DNA of 63,034 nucleotides from Brevibacillus fulvus. Lineage in GTDB: Bacteria; Bacillota; Bacilli; Brevibacillales; Brevibacillaceae. Each line of letters opens with the position of its first letter. Positions within the stretch are counted from its first letter, which is position 1. The stretch covers positions 1 to 63,034 of the forward strand of contig NZ_JAFBEB010000016.1 in the NCBI RefSeq assembly GCF_016908525.1, in the 5' to 3' direction. The notes beneath the pieces were generated by a model that was given only the letters and a program-made list of their open reading frames with translations, was not told where the DNA came from and did no database searches. The translations under genes and the position numbers were made by a program. Positions 37,029 to 45,212 of this stretch are shown here, piece by piece.

Positions 37029-38670
37029 TTAGGGTCTGCTGAACAGATTAAAAATCCAGTAGCCACAAGGGTTTTTCCTAGTTTGTGTGGAAATCATGTG
37101 CAAGGAAATCAACGATTTCCCTTCAAATTCCTTGCACATGGGGCTGATCTGGATGTACCAATACGTCTCTCATCGTGAAAACCAATTGCTTCTTCCGGAT
37201 GATTTTTTCTTGCCGTTTGGCGGCAAGTTGAATAAAGAAAATCGTTGGGCAAAGCTGGCTCAGTTGGTACCGTGGGCGTATGCGGAAGGAAAGTACGCCA
37301 AGTCCTTCCGTAACTCGTTTCGTGGTCAAAAGGCCGTTTCGATTCGCGTCGCCCTTGGTGCCCTCATCATTCAGGAACGCTTGCAGTTGTCGGACCGTGA
37401 AACGGTCCAGCAGATCGTCGAAAATCCGTATCTGCAATATTTCATCGGGCTGGAAGGCTATCAGGATCATCCGCCGTTCCATCCGTCTCTCATGACGCAT
37501 TTTCGCAAGCGTCTGGGCGAGCAGGTTCTCCGTGAAATCAACGAGATCATCGCAGTCGAAGCCGCCAAAACGACACAAGATTCCGACCGTGACGATGAAC
37601 CGAAATCCGGTACAAAATCCAAAGGCAAACGTACGGCCAGGCGTCGGTCAACATCCGAAGAAGATCAGAACCAGGGCGTCTTATTGGTGGATGCCACCTG
37701 TGCTCCGGTGGATGTGGCGTATCCAACCGATCTGAACTTGCTGAACGAGGCACGTGAGAAACTGGAGGATATCATCGACACGTTGCATGCTCCGTTGGTC
37801 GGCCATGCCCGCAAACCACGGACATATCGGGAGAAAGCACGAAAACAGTTCCTGGCCGTGGCCAAACAGCGTCGGGCAAGCGGCAAGGTCATTCGTCGAG
37901 CGATCGGCAAGCAGCTTCAGTATGTTGCACGTAACCTTCACATTATCCGCAACCTGGTCTCACGGCAGCCGTTGACACTTTTGAACCGGAAACAATATCG
38001 CGACTTGCTTGTGATTCAGGAACTGTATCGGCAACAACGCATCATGTTAGAGCGAAGGTCGCATCAGATTGAAGATCGAATCGTGAGCATCAGTCAACCA
38101 CACGTTCGCCCGATCGTACGCGGCAAAGCGAAAGCCCGTGTAGAGTTTGGTGCCAAAGTATCGGTCAGCATGGTGAACGGCTATGCTATTTTGGAACGCC
38201 AGTCGTGGGATAACTTCAACGAGGGCGTAACGCTGATCGAAGTGCTTGAAGCGTACAAGAAGCGCTTCGGCTTTTACCCGAAGGCGGTACTGGCCGATCA
38301 GATTTATCGCACGCGGGAGAACCGGGCGTTTTGCAAAACACATAGCATTCGCTTGAGTGGTCCTGCGCTTGGCCGTCCGGTGCAAGGCGAAGAGGCGGCG
38401 GAACAACGGCGGGTCGCAAGGCAAGATGCGAGCGAACGTAACGCTATCGAAGGTAAATTCGGAGAGGGCAAGCGCAAGTATGGGCTTGGTCGTATTCGAG
38501 CACGCCTTGCAACGACGAGTGAAACCGTCATCGCACTGCAACTCTTGGTGATGAACCTCGAACGCAGGTTGCGGGATCTTTTTGTCTCGTTGATGAAACA
38601 ACTGTTCGCGGTAAAATTACCAGGTTCCCAGACAATTTGTGTCGTCTGAGGATCGTTCAGCAGACCCTAA
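37029..38670 (+). mobile_element. Complete IS5-like insertion sequence
   Basis: Perfect 16-bp terminal inverted repeats TTAGGGTCTGCTGAAC at 37029-37044 and its complement at 38655-38670 enclose one transposase gene. Two partial copies are at 21909-22164 and 25782-26308. Confidence 0.88.
37087..38649 (+). CDS. IS5-like DDE transposase
   Basis: An intact transposase of up to 520 residues. An N-terminal DUF772-like domain (KAVSIRVALGALIIQERLQLSDRETVQQI in two parts) is followed by catalytic Asp in VLLVDATCAP, Asp in AVLADQIYRT and Glu in RNAIEGKFGEGKRKYGL. A basic linker at about 175-200 separates the domains. The start could also be a later ATG (37138 or 37153). This is the only full-length copy of the three in the window. 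Confidence 0.88.
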   Translation: MEIMCKEINDFPSNSLHMGLIWMYQYVSHRENQLLLPDDFFLPFGGKLNKENRWAKLAQLVPWAYAEGKYAKSFRNSFRGQKAVSIRVALGALIIQERLQLSDRETVQQIVENPYLQYFIGLEGYQDHPPFHPSLMTHFRKRLGEQVLREINEIIAVEAAKTTQDSDRDDEPKSGTKSKGKRTARRRSTSEEDQNQGVLLVDATCAPVDVAYPTDLNLLNEAREKLEDIIDTLHAPLVGHARKPRTYREKARKQFLAVAKQRRASGKVIRRAIGKQLQYVARNLHIIRNLVSRQPLTLLNRKQYRDLLVIQELYRQQRIMLERRSHQIEDRIVSISQPHVRPIVRGKAKARVEFGAKVSVSMVNGYAILERQSWDNFNEGVTLIEVLEAYKKRFGFYPKAVLADQIYRTRENRAFCKTHSIRLSGPALGRPVQGEEAAEQRRVARQDASERNAIEGKFGEGKRKYGLGRIRARLATTSETVIALQLLVMNLERRLRDLFVSLMKQLFAVKLPGSQTICVV

Positions 38671-38703
38671 GTATCTTCGTGAAAAACCAGAACCTATGAA
38701 CAA

Positions 38704-38729
38704 AAAAGGCAAAGATTGTGCCCTTTTTA
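38704..38729. terminator. Hairpin AAAAAGGCA/TGCCCTTTTT
   Basis: An imperfect stem with A run before and T run after. It lies between the IS5-like element and the second IS21 remnant. The remainder of 38730-38947 contains no gene I can recognise and is probably IS debris. Confidence 0.4.
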
Positions 38730-38947
38730 GAATATCTTCAAAATATTGGACCGATTTCAACGAGTTTCACCTCTCTCTGTAAAATATTATCAGAAATTGT
38801 CGCCAGGACCAATACATATTCTTAGAAGAAAAATAGATCCTTCGACCGATTCACTTCGGTGGATATCCGTTCCTCTGTACTTTCCAAAACCAATGGAATC
38901 GCATATCTAATCTCTGTCCTTTATCGAGAACAGATCTGCATCCATGC

Positions 38948-39265
38948 CAGCAAACGGGGGCAGAGTTACTATTTCAATTTTGTGCAGCTCGTTATGAGAA
39001 AGGCAGCATGATTATCACCAGTAACCTGCAATTTGCTGATTGGACACAGATCTTTAAAGATGAACAGATGACGGCAGCTCTGGTTGATCGGCTTACACAT
39101 CGTGTCCATATCTTCGTCATGAATGGAGATAGTTATCGCTTTAAGCAAAGCATTTCAGAGATCGTGATCATGAAAAAGTTACCCACCCAGCGGGTGGATT
39201 CGTTTTTGCCATAGTGGTCAATTTTTTGATGAGCACGGTGGTCAACATTTTGATTGACATTCACA
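38948..39265 (+). mobile_element. 3' remnant of an IS21-family element (istB end)
   Basis: In-frame codons give QTGAELLFQFCAARYEKGS and then the istB C-terminus to the stop at 39214 (MIITSNLQFADWTQIFKDEQ and onward). The outer end, ending TGACATTCACA at 39265, is the inverted twin of the end at 23539. It lies directly in the trxB coding sequence and supplies its new stop codon. Confidence 0.8.
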
Positions 39266-40040
39266 CGACAATATAGCCTGTTTCGTCCGTTTTGATTTGA
39301 CCTTGGAGGAAAGCAGTGTTTGGTCGATGCCCGATCGCAACAAAAATACCCTCAGTCTCGATGATTTCTTCAGTGCCAGTGTCGTTATGTTTTACTTTGA
39401 GACCCGTTACTCCCTTTTCTCCTGCAATAACCTCGATGGGAGTACAATTCAAACTCCAGGTAATTTTGGGGTTTTTACGAGCTCGATCTTGCATAATTTT
39501 TGAGGCTCGAAGTTCGCTTCTACGATGAACAACTCTTACCTCTGTTGCAAATCTCGTCAAGAAGTTGGCTTCCTCCATCGCAGAGTCACCACCACCGACA
39601 ATGATGACCTTTTTCCCTCTGAAGAAGAAACCATCGCAGGTAGCACATGTGCTTACACCACGTCCGATATTCTCCTTCTCACCTGGAATTTCGAGCAACT
39701 TTGCAGAGGCACCCGTTGAGACGATCAAGGTTTCCGTTTGAATTTGTTCCGATCCATCTATCGTTAGCGTGAAAGGGCGTTTCGTAAGGTCTGCCTTCGT
39801 TACCCAACCTCTTTGAAATGTCGCTCCAAACCGTTCCGCTTGCTTACGCATGTTTTGCATAAGTTCAGGTCCCATAATTCCTTCAGGAAACCCAGGGAAG
39901 TTTTCTACTTCCGTTGTCAGGGTCAATTGACCTCCTGGTTCATTTCCCTCAATGACAAGCGGATTCATGTTTGCACGAGCAAGATAAATTGCGGCAGTAA
40001 GTCCTGCAGGACCAGTTCCAAGGACAACGACTTTTTGCAT
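39261..40040 (-). pseudogene. trxB: Thioredoxin reductase TrxB, truncated by an IS21 end
   Basis: The first 255 or so residues are a good TrxB: FAD-binding GTGPAGLTAAIYLARA, the redox motif CATCDG, NADPH-binding GGGDSAMEEANFL. Sequence identity ends after KTDETGYIV, where the IS21 terminus begins (39265). The C-terminal FAD-binding part (the GD-V-AA region, about 60 residues) is missing, so the enzyme should be inactive. AGGAGGAA precedes ATG 40040. It is the last gene of the ars operon, where it would have fed electrons to ArsC. Confidence 0.85.
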
Positions 40041-40068
40041 GATTATTCCTCCTGAGGTGTTTAGTAAA

Positions 40069-40092
40069 ATACCCCTCATGCTAGAGGGGTAT
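40069..40092. terminator. 9-bp perfect hairpin between arsI remnant and trxB
   Basis: ATACCCCTC (40069-40077) pairs with GAGGGGTAT (40084-40092). On the minus strand it lies just upstream of the trxB binding site and could attenuate transcription into trxB. Confidence 0.5.
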
Positions 40093-40124
40093 GTGATTGA
40101 ACTAGGTTCAATTGGTGCTGATGT

Positions 40125-40500
40125 AGATGGTGGTGCACAGCATAGAGATAAATCCCGGTCTCGGAATCTTCCTTCGTGTAGAATATCTCCCATGCATTTC
40201 AATCTGGATCATACTCCCGCACTTTATCCTGCACGGTATAGAAGCAAGTCGTATTCATTTCATCGATGGTAAGAAGCTTTTCCTGACGGAGCCTTTTGCC
40301 CCATTGCAACCACATCTTCTGTGTTATCTACTTGGAAGCCCAAGTGGTTTAGTACACCTTATTTCTCAAAAAGGACGTACATTCAGGAAAAAATGCAGGG
40401 CTGGCGAGTCCAGTTCAAATTTGGCGTAGTTCTCTTTTACCTTTGTCGGTTCCGCACTGAAGAAGATACGTTAAAACTGTATTGATGCTTCTAATGTTGT
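40125..40500 (-). pseudogene. Decayed ArsI/CadI-type glyoxalase-fold (VOC) gene
   Basis: Pieces in several frames match ArsI/CadI proteins: YAKFELDSPALHFFLN, then after stops and frameshifts a stretch with DVVAMGQK-like sequence, then LLTIDEMNTTCFYTVQDKVREYDPD and AWEIFYTKEDSETG. In active ArsI these regions hold the metal ligands and the vicinal cysteines of the carbon-arsenic lyase. No intact frame remains. It lies between arsC and trxB, a usual position in ars operons. Confidence 0.7.
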
Positions 40501-40506
40501 TCCTCC

Positions 40507-40932
40507 TTATTTGCCTTCAGCAAGGAACTGTTCGATTCGGGCTTTAATGGAATCACGAACGGTACGGAATTTTGCCATGATTTCATCCTCGGTTCCCGTA
40601 GCTTTCGCGGGATCATCAAAACCCCAGTGCCATTTTACTGCGTTCTTGTTGGGGATCATCGGGCAATGCTCATCGGCATGACCGCAAAGCGTAATCACAT
40701 AATCAGCACGAGCGAGGGTTTCTGGATCAATCACATCGGATGTTTGACTGCTGATGTCTACACCGGCTTCTTTCATTACCTGTACGGCGCGGGGATTCAG
40801 CCCATGTGCTTCCAGACCGGCACTTTTTACTTCATAACGGTCACTGCCTAATGCTTTCAGGAAGCCTTCTGCAATCTGACTGCGGCAAGAGTTTCCGGTG
40901 CACAGAAAGTACACGAGTGGTTTTTTTTCCAT
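40507..40932 (-). CDS. arsC: Arsenate reductase ArsC (thioredoxin-coupled type)
   Basis: A 141-residue low-molecular-weight-phosphatase-fold reductase; ATG 40932 is preceded by AAGGAG. The P-loop CTGNSCRSQ carries the attacking Cys; further residues are [13 protein letters not shown] with the resolving cysteine pair, and WGFDDPAKA. It reduces arsenate to arsenite for export by ArsB and needs thioredoxin. Its native trxB partner in the operon is broken, so it must use the cell's general thioredoxin system. Confidence 0.92.
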   Translation of the reverse strand: MEKKPLVYFLCTGNSCRSQIAEGFLKALGSDRYEVKSAGLEAHGLNPRAVQVMKEAGVDISSQTSDVIDPETLARADYVITLCGHADEHCPMIPNKNAVKWHWGFDDPAKATGTEDEIMAKFRTVRDSIKARIEQFLAEGK

Positions 40933-40971
40933 GTGTTTCAATCTCCTTTACGATGTTATCGATGTCGGTTA

Positions 40972-42270
40972 TTAGGCAACAATTTGCAACCACAAATAGA
41001 GTCCCACCAGCGTGATAAACAGCGTCGGGATCGTCAGAACGATACCGGTTTTGAAGTATTTTCCCCATGTAATGGTTACATCTTTACGGGATAAGACATG
41101 CAACCAGAGCAGTGTCGCCAGTGAGCCAATGGGGGTAATTTTCGGACCCAAGTCGCTGCCGATTACGTTGGCGTACACCAATGCTTCCCGGATGACGCCG
41201 GACGTCTGTGTCCCCTGAATGGCCAGCGCGTCAATCATGACGGTGGGCATGTTGTTCATGATGGAAGACAGGACTGCGGACAAGAAACCCATGCCAACCG
41301 TTGCGGCAAACAGTCCCTGATTGGCAAAAGTTTGGATCAACTGCCCCAACATGTCGGTCAGACCGACATTACGCAAGCCATACACGACAACGTACATCCC
41401 AATGGAAAAAACAACAATCGCCCAGGGGGCTTCTTTAATGATACGTTTTGTCTCAATGGCCTTACTCCTTTGTGCAGCCAACATAAAGATGATGGCTGCC
41501 ACTCCTGCTGTAACCGAAACCGGAATGGCGACGATTTCGTTCATTAGGTAGCCTGCAAGTAGGATAGCCAGAATGACCCAGGACAACCGGAACAGGCGAA
41601 CGTCTTTTAACGCTTCATGGGGTTGTTTCAGCTGGGATAGATCGTACTGCTTGGGAATATCTTTTCGGAAGTACAAGTACAGGACAAGTAAACTGGCTCC
41701 CAGTGAGAAGAAGTTAGGAACAATCATGCGTGACGCATATTCAACGAATCCAATGTCAAAGTAATCGGCAGAAACGATGTTGACCAGATTGCTGACGATA
41801 AGCGGTAACGAAGTGGTATCCGCAATAAACCCACTGGCCATGATAAAGGGAAGAATCATCTTGTCTGGAAACTTCAATGCCCTCACTTGCGCAAGAACAA
41901 TCGGCGTAAGAATCAGCGCTGCTCCATCATTGGCGAAAAAGGCTGCAACGGCGGCTCCCAAGAGAACCACATACACGAACATCAGTCGGCCGTTTCCTTT
42001 TGCTAACCGCGCCATATGCAAGGCTGACCACTCAAAAAAGCCGATGTCGTCTAAAATCAACGAAATCAAGATAATAGCCACAAAGGCAAGCGTCGCGTTC
42101 CATACAATGCCGGTTACCGTAACAACATCTGTAATACTTACCACGCCAAACAACAAAGCCAAGATCGCTCCGCCCGTTGCGGACCAACCAATGTTCAGTC
42201 CCTTCGGTTGCCAAATGACGAAGGTCAACGTCACGGCGAAGATCAGAAAGGCACTCCAGATGGCAAACAT
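40972..42270 (-). CDS. arsB: Arsenite efflux pump ArsB
   Basis: A 432-residue membrane protein with about 11-12 hydrophobic segments, matching the ArsB family: [71 protein letters not shown] and [23 protein letters not shown]. It expels arsenite. The gene is between arsR (21 bases upstream) and arsC. Confidence 0.92.
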   Translation of the reverse strand: MFAIWSAFLIFAVTLTFVIWQPKGLNIGWSATGGAILALLFGVVSITDVVTVTGIVWNATLAFVAIILISLILDDIGFFEWSALHMARLAKGNGRLMFVYVVLLGAAVAAFFANDGAALILTPIVLAQVRALKFPDKMILPFIMASGFIADTTSLPLIVSNLVNIVSADYFDIGFVEYASRMIVPNFFSLGASLLVLYLYFRKDIPKQYDLSQLKQPHEALKDVRLFRLSWVILAILLAGYLMNEIVAIPVSVTAGVAAIIFMLAAQRSKAIETKRIIKEAPWAIVVFSIGMYVVVYGLRNVGLTDMLGQLIQTFANQGLFAATVGMGFLSAVLSSIMNNMPTVMIDALAIQGTQTSGVIREALVYANVIGSDLGPKITPIGSLATLLWLHVLSRKDVTITWGKYFKTGIVLTIPTLFITLVGLYLWLQIVA

Positions 42271-42291
42271 GATCTCTCTCCCATCTTTTTT

Positions 42292-42615
42292 CTATTCGCA
42301 GGTCACCAACAACCCCTGCTCTCCCAGTTTCTCAAATTCATGGGAATAATCGGGCAGGTTGCCCAATGCATGACATACTTGTTCAAACCGTTCTTGGTTG
42401 ATGGAATAAAAAACCCATTGCCCCTTTCTTGTTTCAATCACCAGGTCCGCACTTTTTAGACGGCTCATGTGTTTGGACACAGCCGGTTGGGAAATCCCAA
42501 AGATGGGGACCAGTTCGCAGACGCAACAGCTACGGGTATTTAACAAGGTGATGATTTTTAGCCTTGTCGGGTCAGCTAATGCTTTCAATGCATTGACTAA
42601 TGTCTTCGTGTCCAT
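42292..42615 (-). CDS. arsR: Arsenic-responsive repressor ArsR
   Basis: A winged-helix repressor of about 107 residues from ATG 42615 (a TTG two codons earlier is also possible). Metal site CCVCELVP in helix 3, followed by GISQPAVSKHMSRLKSADLV for DNA reading and a wing GQWVFYSINQ. It should bind the palindrome in its own promoter and release it on binding arsenite. Confidence 0.9.
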   Translation of the reverse strand: MDTKTLVNALKALADPTRLKIITLLNTRSCCVCELVPIFGISQPAVSKHMSRLKSADLVIETRKGQWVFYSINQERFEQVCHALGNLPDYSHEFEKLGEQGLLVTCE

Positions 42616-42646
42616 GTCCAATCTCACACCCTCCTCTCTCGACACA

Positions 42647-42675
42647 ATATTATTATAACCATATGGTTATTTCAA
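42647..42675 (-). promoter_or_regulatory. Promoter and operator of the ars operon
   Basis: On the minus strand TTGAAA (42675-42670) and TAATAT (42652-42647) are 17 bases apart. A perfect 16-bp palindrome ATAACCATATGGTTAT (42655-42670) fills the spacer, the expected place for an ArsR operator. Confidence 0.85.
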
Positions 42676-42772
42676 TATGAAAAACGGCTTTCCCCCAAGT
42701 TTGGGCATTCTTGATTCCAAGTTCACTTTATTATGTGATATCGATCAAATTTTTTTCTTGATAATTTTTTAG

Positions 42773-42801
42773 TTGCATTTTGCAAATAAAACGTATATAA
42801 C
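42773..42801 (+). promoter_or_regulatory. Promoter with palindromic MarR-type operator
   Basis: -35 TTGCAT at 42773-42778, 17-base spacer, -10 TATAAC at 42796-42801. The palindrome TTGCATTTTGCAA (42773-42785) overlaps the -35 box. The same 19 bases (through AATAAAA) recur before the permease gene. Confidence 0.7.
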
Positions 42802-42821
42802 TTAAGCAGAGGTGATTTTCC

Positions 42822-43271
42822 ATGGAAAACCTTCGAGAACTATTCCAAATCATGACCCGCCGTTTCGGATTTCTCAATAAATACTGCTGCATCTCAGGCG
42901 GCCGGGAGATTTCCTTGATTCAAAGCCACATTTTATATGAAATCGAACGGCAGCACAAACCATCCATGCAACAAGTATCAGAAGCGTTGGGGACAGACAT
43001 TACAACGTTTAGCCGGCAGATCCAAACGTTGATGAAAATGAATCTGGTGAAAAAAACACCCGATCCGGAAGATCGACGGGTACATATCCTTTCCCTTACA
43101 CCAGAGGGAAAAGAAGTGGCCGCGACAATCGATCAGCAGATGAACGCTTACTTGGATGAAATCTTTTCGCATATGAACGAGTTTGAAAAAGAGACTGTCA
43201 TTCGTTCCATTAAGTTGTTGAATGAGGCGATGGCCAAAACCGACAAGTGTTGTACTACTCCCTTGGGGTAG
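42822..43271 (+). CDS. MarR-family regulator with Cys-Cys motifs
   Basis: A 149-residue winged-helix protein: PSMQQVSEALGTDITTFSRQIQTL is the recognition helix region and DPEDRRVHILSLT the wing. Two Cys-Cys pairs, NKYCCISGG near the N-terminus and DKCCTTP at the C-terminus, suggest sensing of arsenicals or thiol-reactive compounds. It heads a plus-strand operon with an ArsP-like permease and the small Cys-Cys peptide and probably represses it. Confidence 0.85.
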   Translation: MENLRELFQIMTRRFGFLNKYCCISGGREISLIQSHILYEIERQHKPSMQQVSEALGTDITTFSRQIQTLMKMNLVKKTPDPEDRRVHILSLTPEGKEVAATIDQQMNAYLDEIFSHMNEFEKETVIRSIKLLNEAMAKTDKCCTTPLG

Positions 43272-43290
43272 TTTCTTTTCAACATAATAC

Positions 43291-43303
43291 TTGCATTTTG
43301 CAA
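43291..43303. promoter_or_regulatory. Second copy of the MarR-type operator
   Basis: TTGCATTTTGCAA, identical to 42773-42785 and followed by the same AATAAAA, lies 24 bases before the permease start. No -10 box follows at the right distance, so it may act as a roadblock inside the operon. Confidence 0.6.
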
Positions 43304-43326
43304 ATAAAAAGACAAGGGTGATGATC

Positions 43327-44193
43327 ATGTTTTGGGATGTATTGGAAAGTTTCTTCTCGATTGCCATTGAGTTAACCCTTTTATTTGTGGCAATTTCGCT
43401 CCTGATTAATCTGATTCAAGGATTTATTCCTTATGACAAATTGAATCAGTACTTATCAGGCAAAAACACTGTCTTGGGCGCGCTGGCAGCTCTGCTCTTT
43501 GCTTTTGTCACGCCGTTTTGCTCTTGCTCCACCATTCCCGTTGTCGTGAACCTATTGAATAAGAAAATTCGTTTTGGCATCGTGATGGTGTTTTTGTTCT
43601 CCTCCCCTGTCCTTGACCCGACCATTATCACGCTGATGGGCGCCATGCTGGGTGTCAAAGTAGCTGTAGCCTATACCGTGATTACCTCTGTATTGTCGGT
43701 CATGATCGGTTTTACCCTTGAAAAGCTTGGATTCGAAAAGGCTGTGAAGCGAGTGGTTATGACCGGTTTTGAAGAAAAAACGAACACATTCAGTTGGAAA
43801 GCAGCTTGGTCGGAGACGGTAGGGCTAATGAAAACCGTCTACCCCTATCTGATCATTGGCGCGGCTATTGGATCGGTCATTCATGGCGTGGTTCCAACTG
43901 AATGGATCTCCTCTATGTTTGGCGGTAACCAGTGGTGGTTGGTTCCTGTGGCTGCAGCCATTGGAATTCCGTTATACGTTCGTCTGTCGATGATGATTCC
44001 CATGTCCCAGATCCTGATTGCCAAAGGCATGGCAATTGCACCGGTCATGGCCTTGATGATCAGTTCTGCCGGAGCCAGTTTGCCTGAAGTAACACTGTTG
44101 AATACCATCTTTCAGAAGCGATTGGTTGCTGCTTTCGTGGCTTCTGTTATGATGATGGCTACCCTATCCGGCTTCCTGTTTTACTTCATTTAA
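43327..44193 (+). CDS. ArsP/YraQ-type permease
   Basis: A 288-residue membrane protein with about 8 hydrophobic segments, starting 6 bases behind AAGGGTG. The motif TPFCSCSTIPV and the later SSPVLDPTIITLMG are hallmarks of the DUF318/ArsP permeases, which export trivalent organoarsenicals such as methylarsenite and roxarsone(III). The link to arsenic here is strengthened by the neighbouring ars operon and ArsN-like acetyltransferase, but related proteins act on other compounds. Confidence 0.8.
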   Translation: MFWDVLESFFSIAIELTLLFVAISLLINLIQGFIPYDKLNQYLSGKNTVLGALAALLFAFVTPFCSCSTIPVVVNLLNKKIRFGIVMVFLFSSPVLDPTIITLMGAMLGVKVAVAYTVITSVLSVMIGFTLEKLGFEKAVKRVVMTGFEEKTNTFSWKAAWSETVGLMKTVYPYLIIGAAIGSVIHGVVPTEWISSMFGGNQWWLVPVAAAIGIPLYVRLSMMIPMSQILIAKGMAIAPVMALMISSAGASLPEVTLLNTIFQKRLVAAFVASVMMMATLSGFLFYFI

Positions 44194-44207
44194 AGGAGGT
44201 GATATCT

Positions 44208-44399
44208 ATGGGTTTGTTGAAAAAAATCTTTGGTAAGCAAGGATCTTGCTGCGATGTGAAGATTGAAGAAGTGAAAAGCGACAAAGAATCGTGCTGTAAT
44301 GTAAATATTGAAGAAGTGAAAAGCGACAAAGAATCGTGCTGTAATGTAAATATTGAAGAAGTGAAGAACGACAAAGAGAACTGCTGTGATCAAAAATAA
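44208..44399 (+). CDS. 63-residue Cys-Cys repeat peptide, probable metal(loid) binder
   Basis: Start 44208 follows AAAGGAGGTGATATCT. After a basic N-terminus MGLLKKIFGK come Cys-Cys pairs at 14-15, 29-30, 44-45 and 59-60, spaced by exactly 15 residues with the linker pattern xVxIEEVKxDKEx. At DNA level this is a 45-bp tandem repeat, two units almost identical. The layout suggests a small cytosolic arsenic- or metal-binding chaperone or buffer. I cannot name a family. Confidence 0.75.
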   Translation: MGLLKKIFGKQGSCCDVKIEEVKSDKESCCNVNIEEVKSDKESCCNVNIEEVKNDKENCCDQK

Positions 44400-44425
44400 A
44401 GAAACAGGATTTTGGGGGAAAGGCC

Positions 44426-44920
44426 ATGAAACAGGTTACGATTCGGAAAGCTCAGCATCACGATCTGGGGTCCATCCTTCACATCTATAACCAGGGAATT
44501 GAGGACCGGATTGCCACGTTGGAGTTGGATACAAAAGACTTAACTTATATGGACAACTGGTTTCAAGAACATCAAGGTCGATATACCGTACTTGTTGCTG
44601 AAGTGGAGGGATCAGTTGTAGGATGGGCCTCCTTGAACCGTTATTCTCATCGTTGTGCCTATAACGGCGTAGTTGACCTTTCCGTCTATGTAGATCGCCG
44701 TGTACGAGGCCGTGGGGTGGGTAACCATTTACTCGAAGCATTAGAAACAGAGGCGAAAAACAACGGATTCTATAAAATCGTTCTCTTTACATTCCCCTTC
44801 AATGGCCTCGGGCAGGGACTATATCGAAAGAGGGGCTTCCGGGAAGTCGGCGTGTTTGAAAAGCAGGGCATTCTGGACGGCCAGTTCGTTGACGTGATGG
44901 CGATGGAAAAAATCTTATAG
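44426..44920 (+). CDS. GNAT N-acetyltransferase, ArsN1-like (arsinothricin/phosphinothricin type)
   Basis: A 164-residue GNAT enzyme. IRKAQHHDLGSILHIYNQGIEDRIATLE at the start, acetyl-CoA site VDRRVRGRGVGNHLLEAL, and LYRKRGFREVGVFEKQG near the end match the phosphinothricin/ArsN acetyltransferase group. ArsN acetylates arsinothricin, an organoarsenical glutamate analogue, to detoxify it. Its place in an arsenic operon supports ArsN over a bar-like role. It is followed by a terminator. Confidence 0.8.
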   Translation: MKQVTIRKAQHHDLGSILHIYNQGIEDRIATLELDTKDLTYMDNWFQEHQGRYTVLVAEVEGSVVGWASLNRYSHRCAYNGVVDLSVYVDRRVRGRGVGNHLLEALETEAKNNGFYKIVLFTFPFNGLGQGLYRKRGFREVGVFEKQGILDGQFVDVMAMEKIL

Positions 44921-44934
44921 CTCCTAATGCTATC

Positions 44935-44965
44935 GGCTCTTCATGTTGAGGAGCCTTCTTTTTTT
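44935..44965 (+). terminator. Terminator of the marR-arsP-arsN operon
   Basis: GGCTCTTC and GAGGAGCC (44935-44955) form a stem with one mismatch, followed by TTCTTTTTTT. Confidence 0.85.
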
Positions 44966-45150
44966 ACTAATCAAATGGATAGAAATTTTCCAGTTAGAAG
45001 TTTCGTATCAAAAACATCCCCCCAATAATAACATGCAAGTCCGGATATCAAGGTCTACACGCTGAATCGCCTTGAAATAAGGGCGCTTTTTACCATTCCC
45101 TTTTACTTTTCTTCAACCCCATCTTTTCTGCAACCATCGTTCCAAACAAA

Positions 45151-45197
45151 AAGAGGTTACCCTTCGGATCAAATTCATTGTCCCGACGTAACCTCTT
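45151..45197 (-). terminator. Terminator of the cadC-cadA operon
   Basis: On the minus strand AAGAGGTTAC and GTAACCTCTT (10-bp perfect arms) are followed by TTTTTG, just past the cadA stop. Positions 44966-45150 contain no gene. Confidence 0.8.
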
Positions 45198-45212
45198 AGT
45201 CACTTTACACAG

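Noticed and set aside
44251-44392. CRISPR array, because of regular 45-bp repeats
   Set aside because: The repeats are in frame inside a small gene with a good ribosome binding site and encode a Cys-Cys peptide; there are no unique spacers, and no cas genes are nearby.
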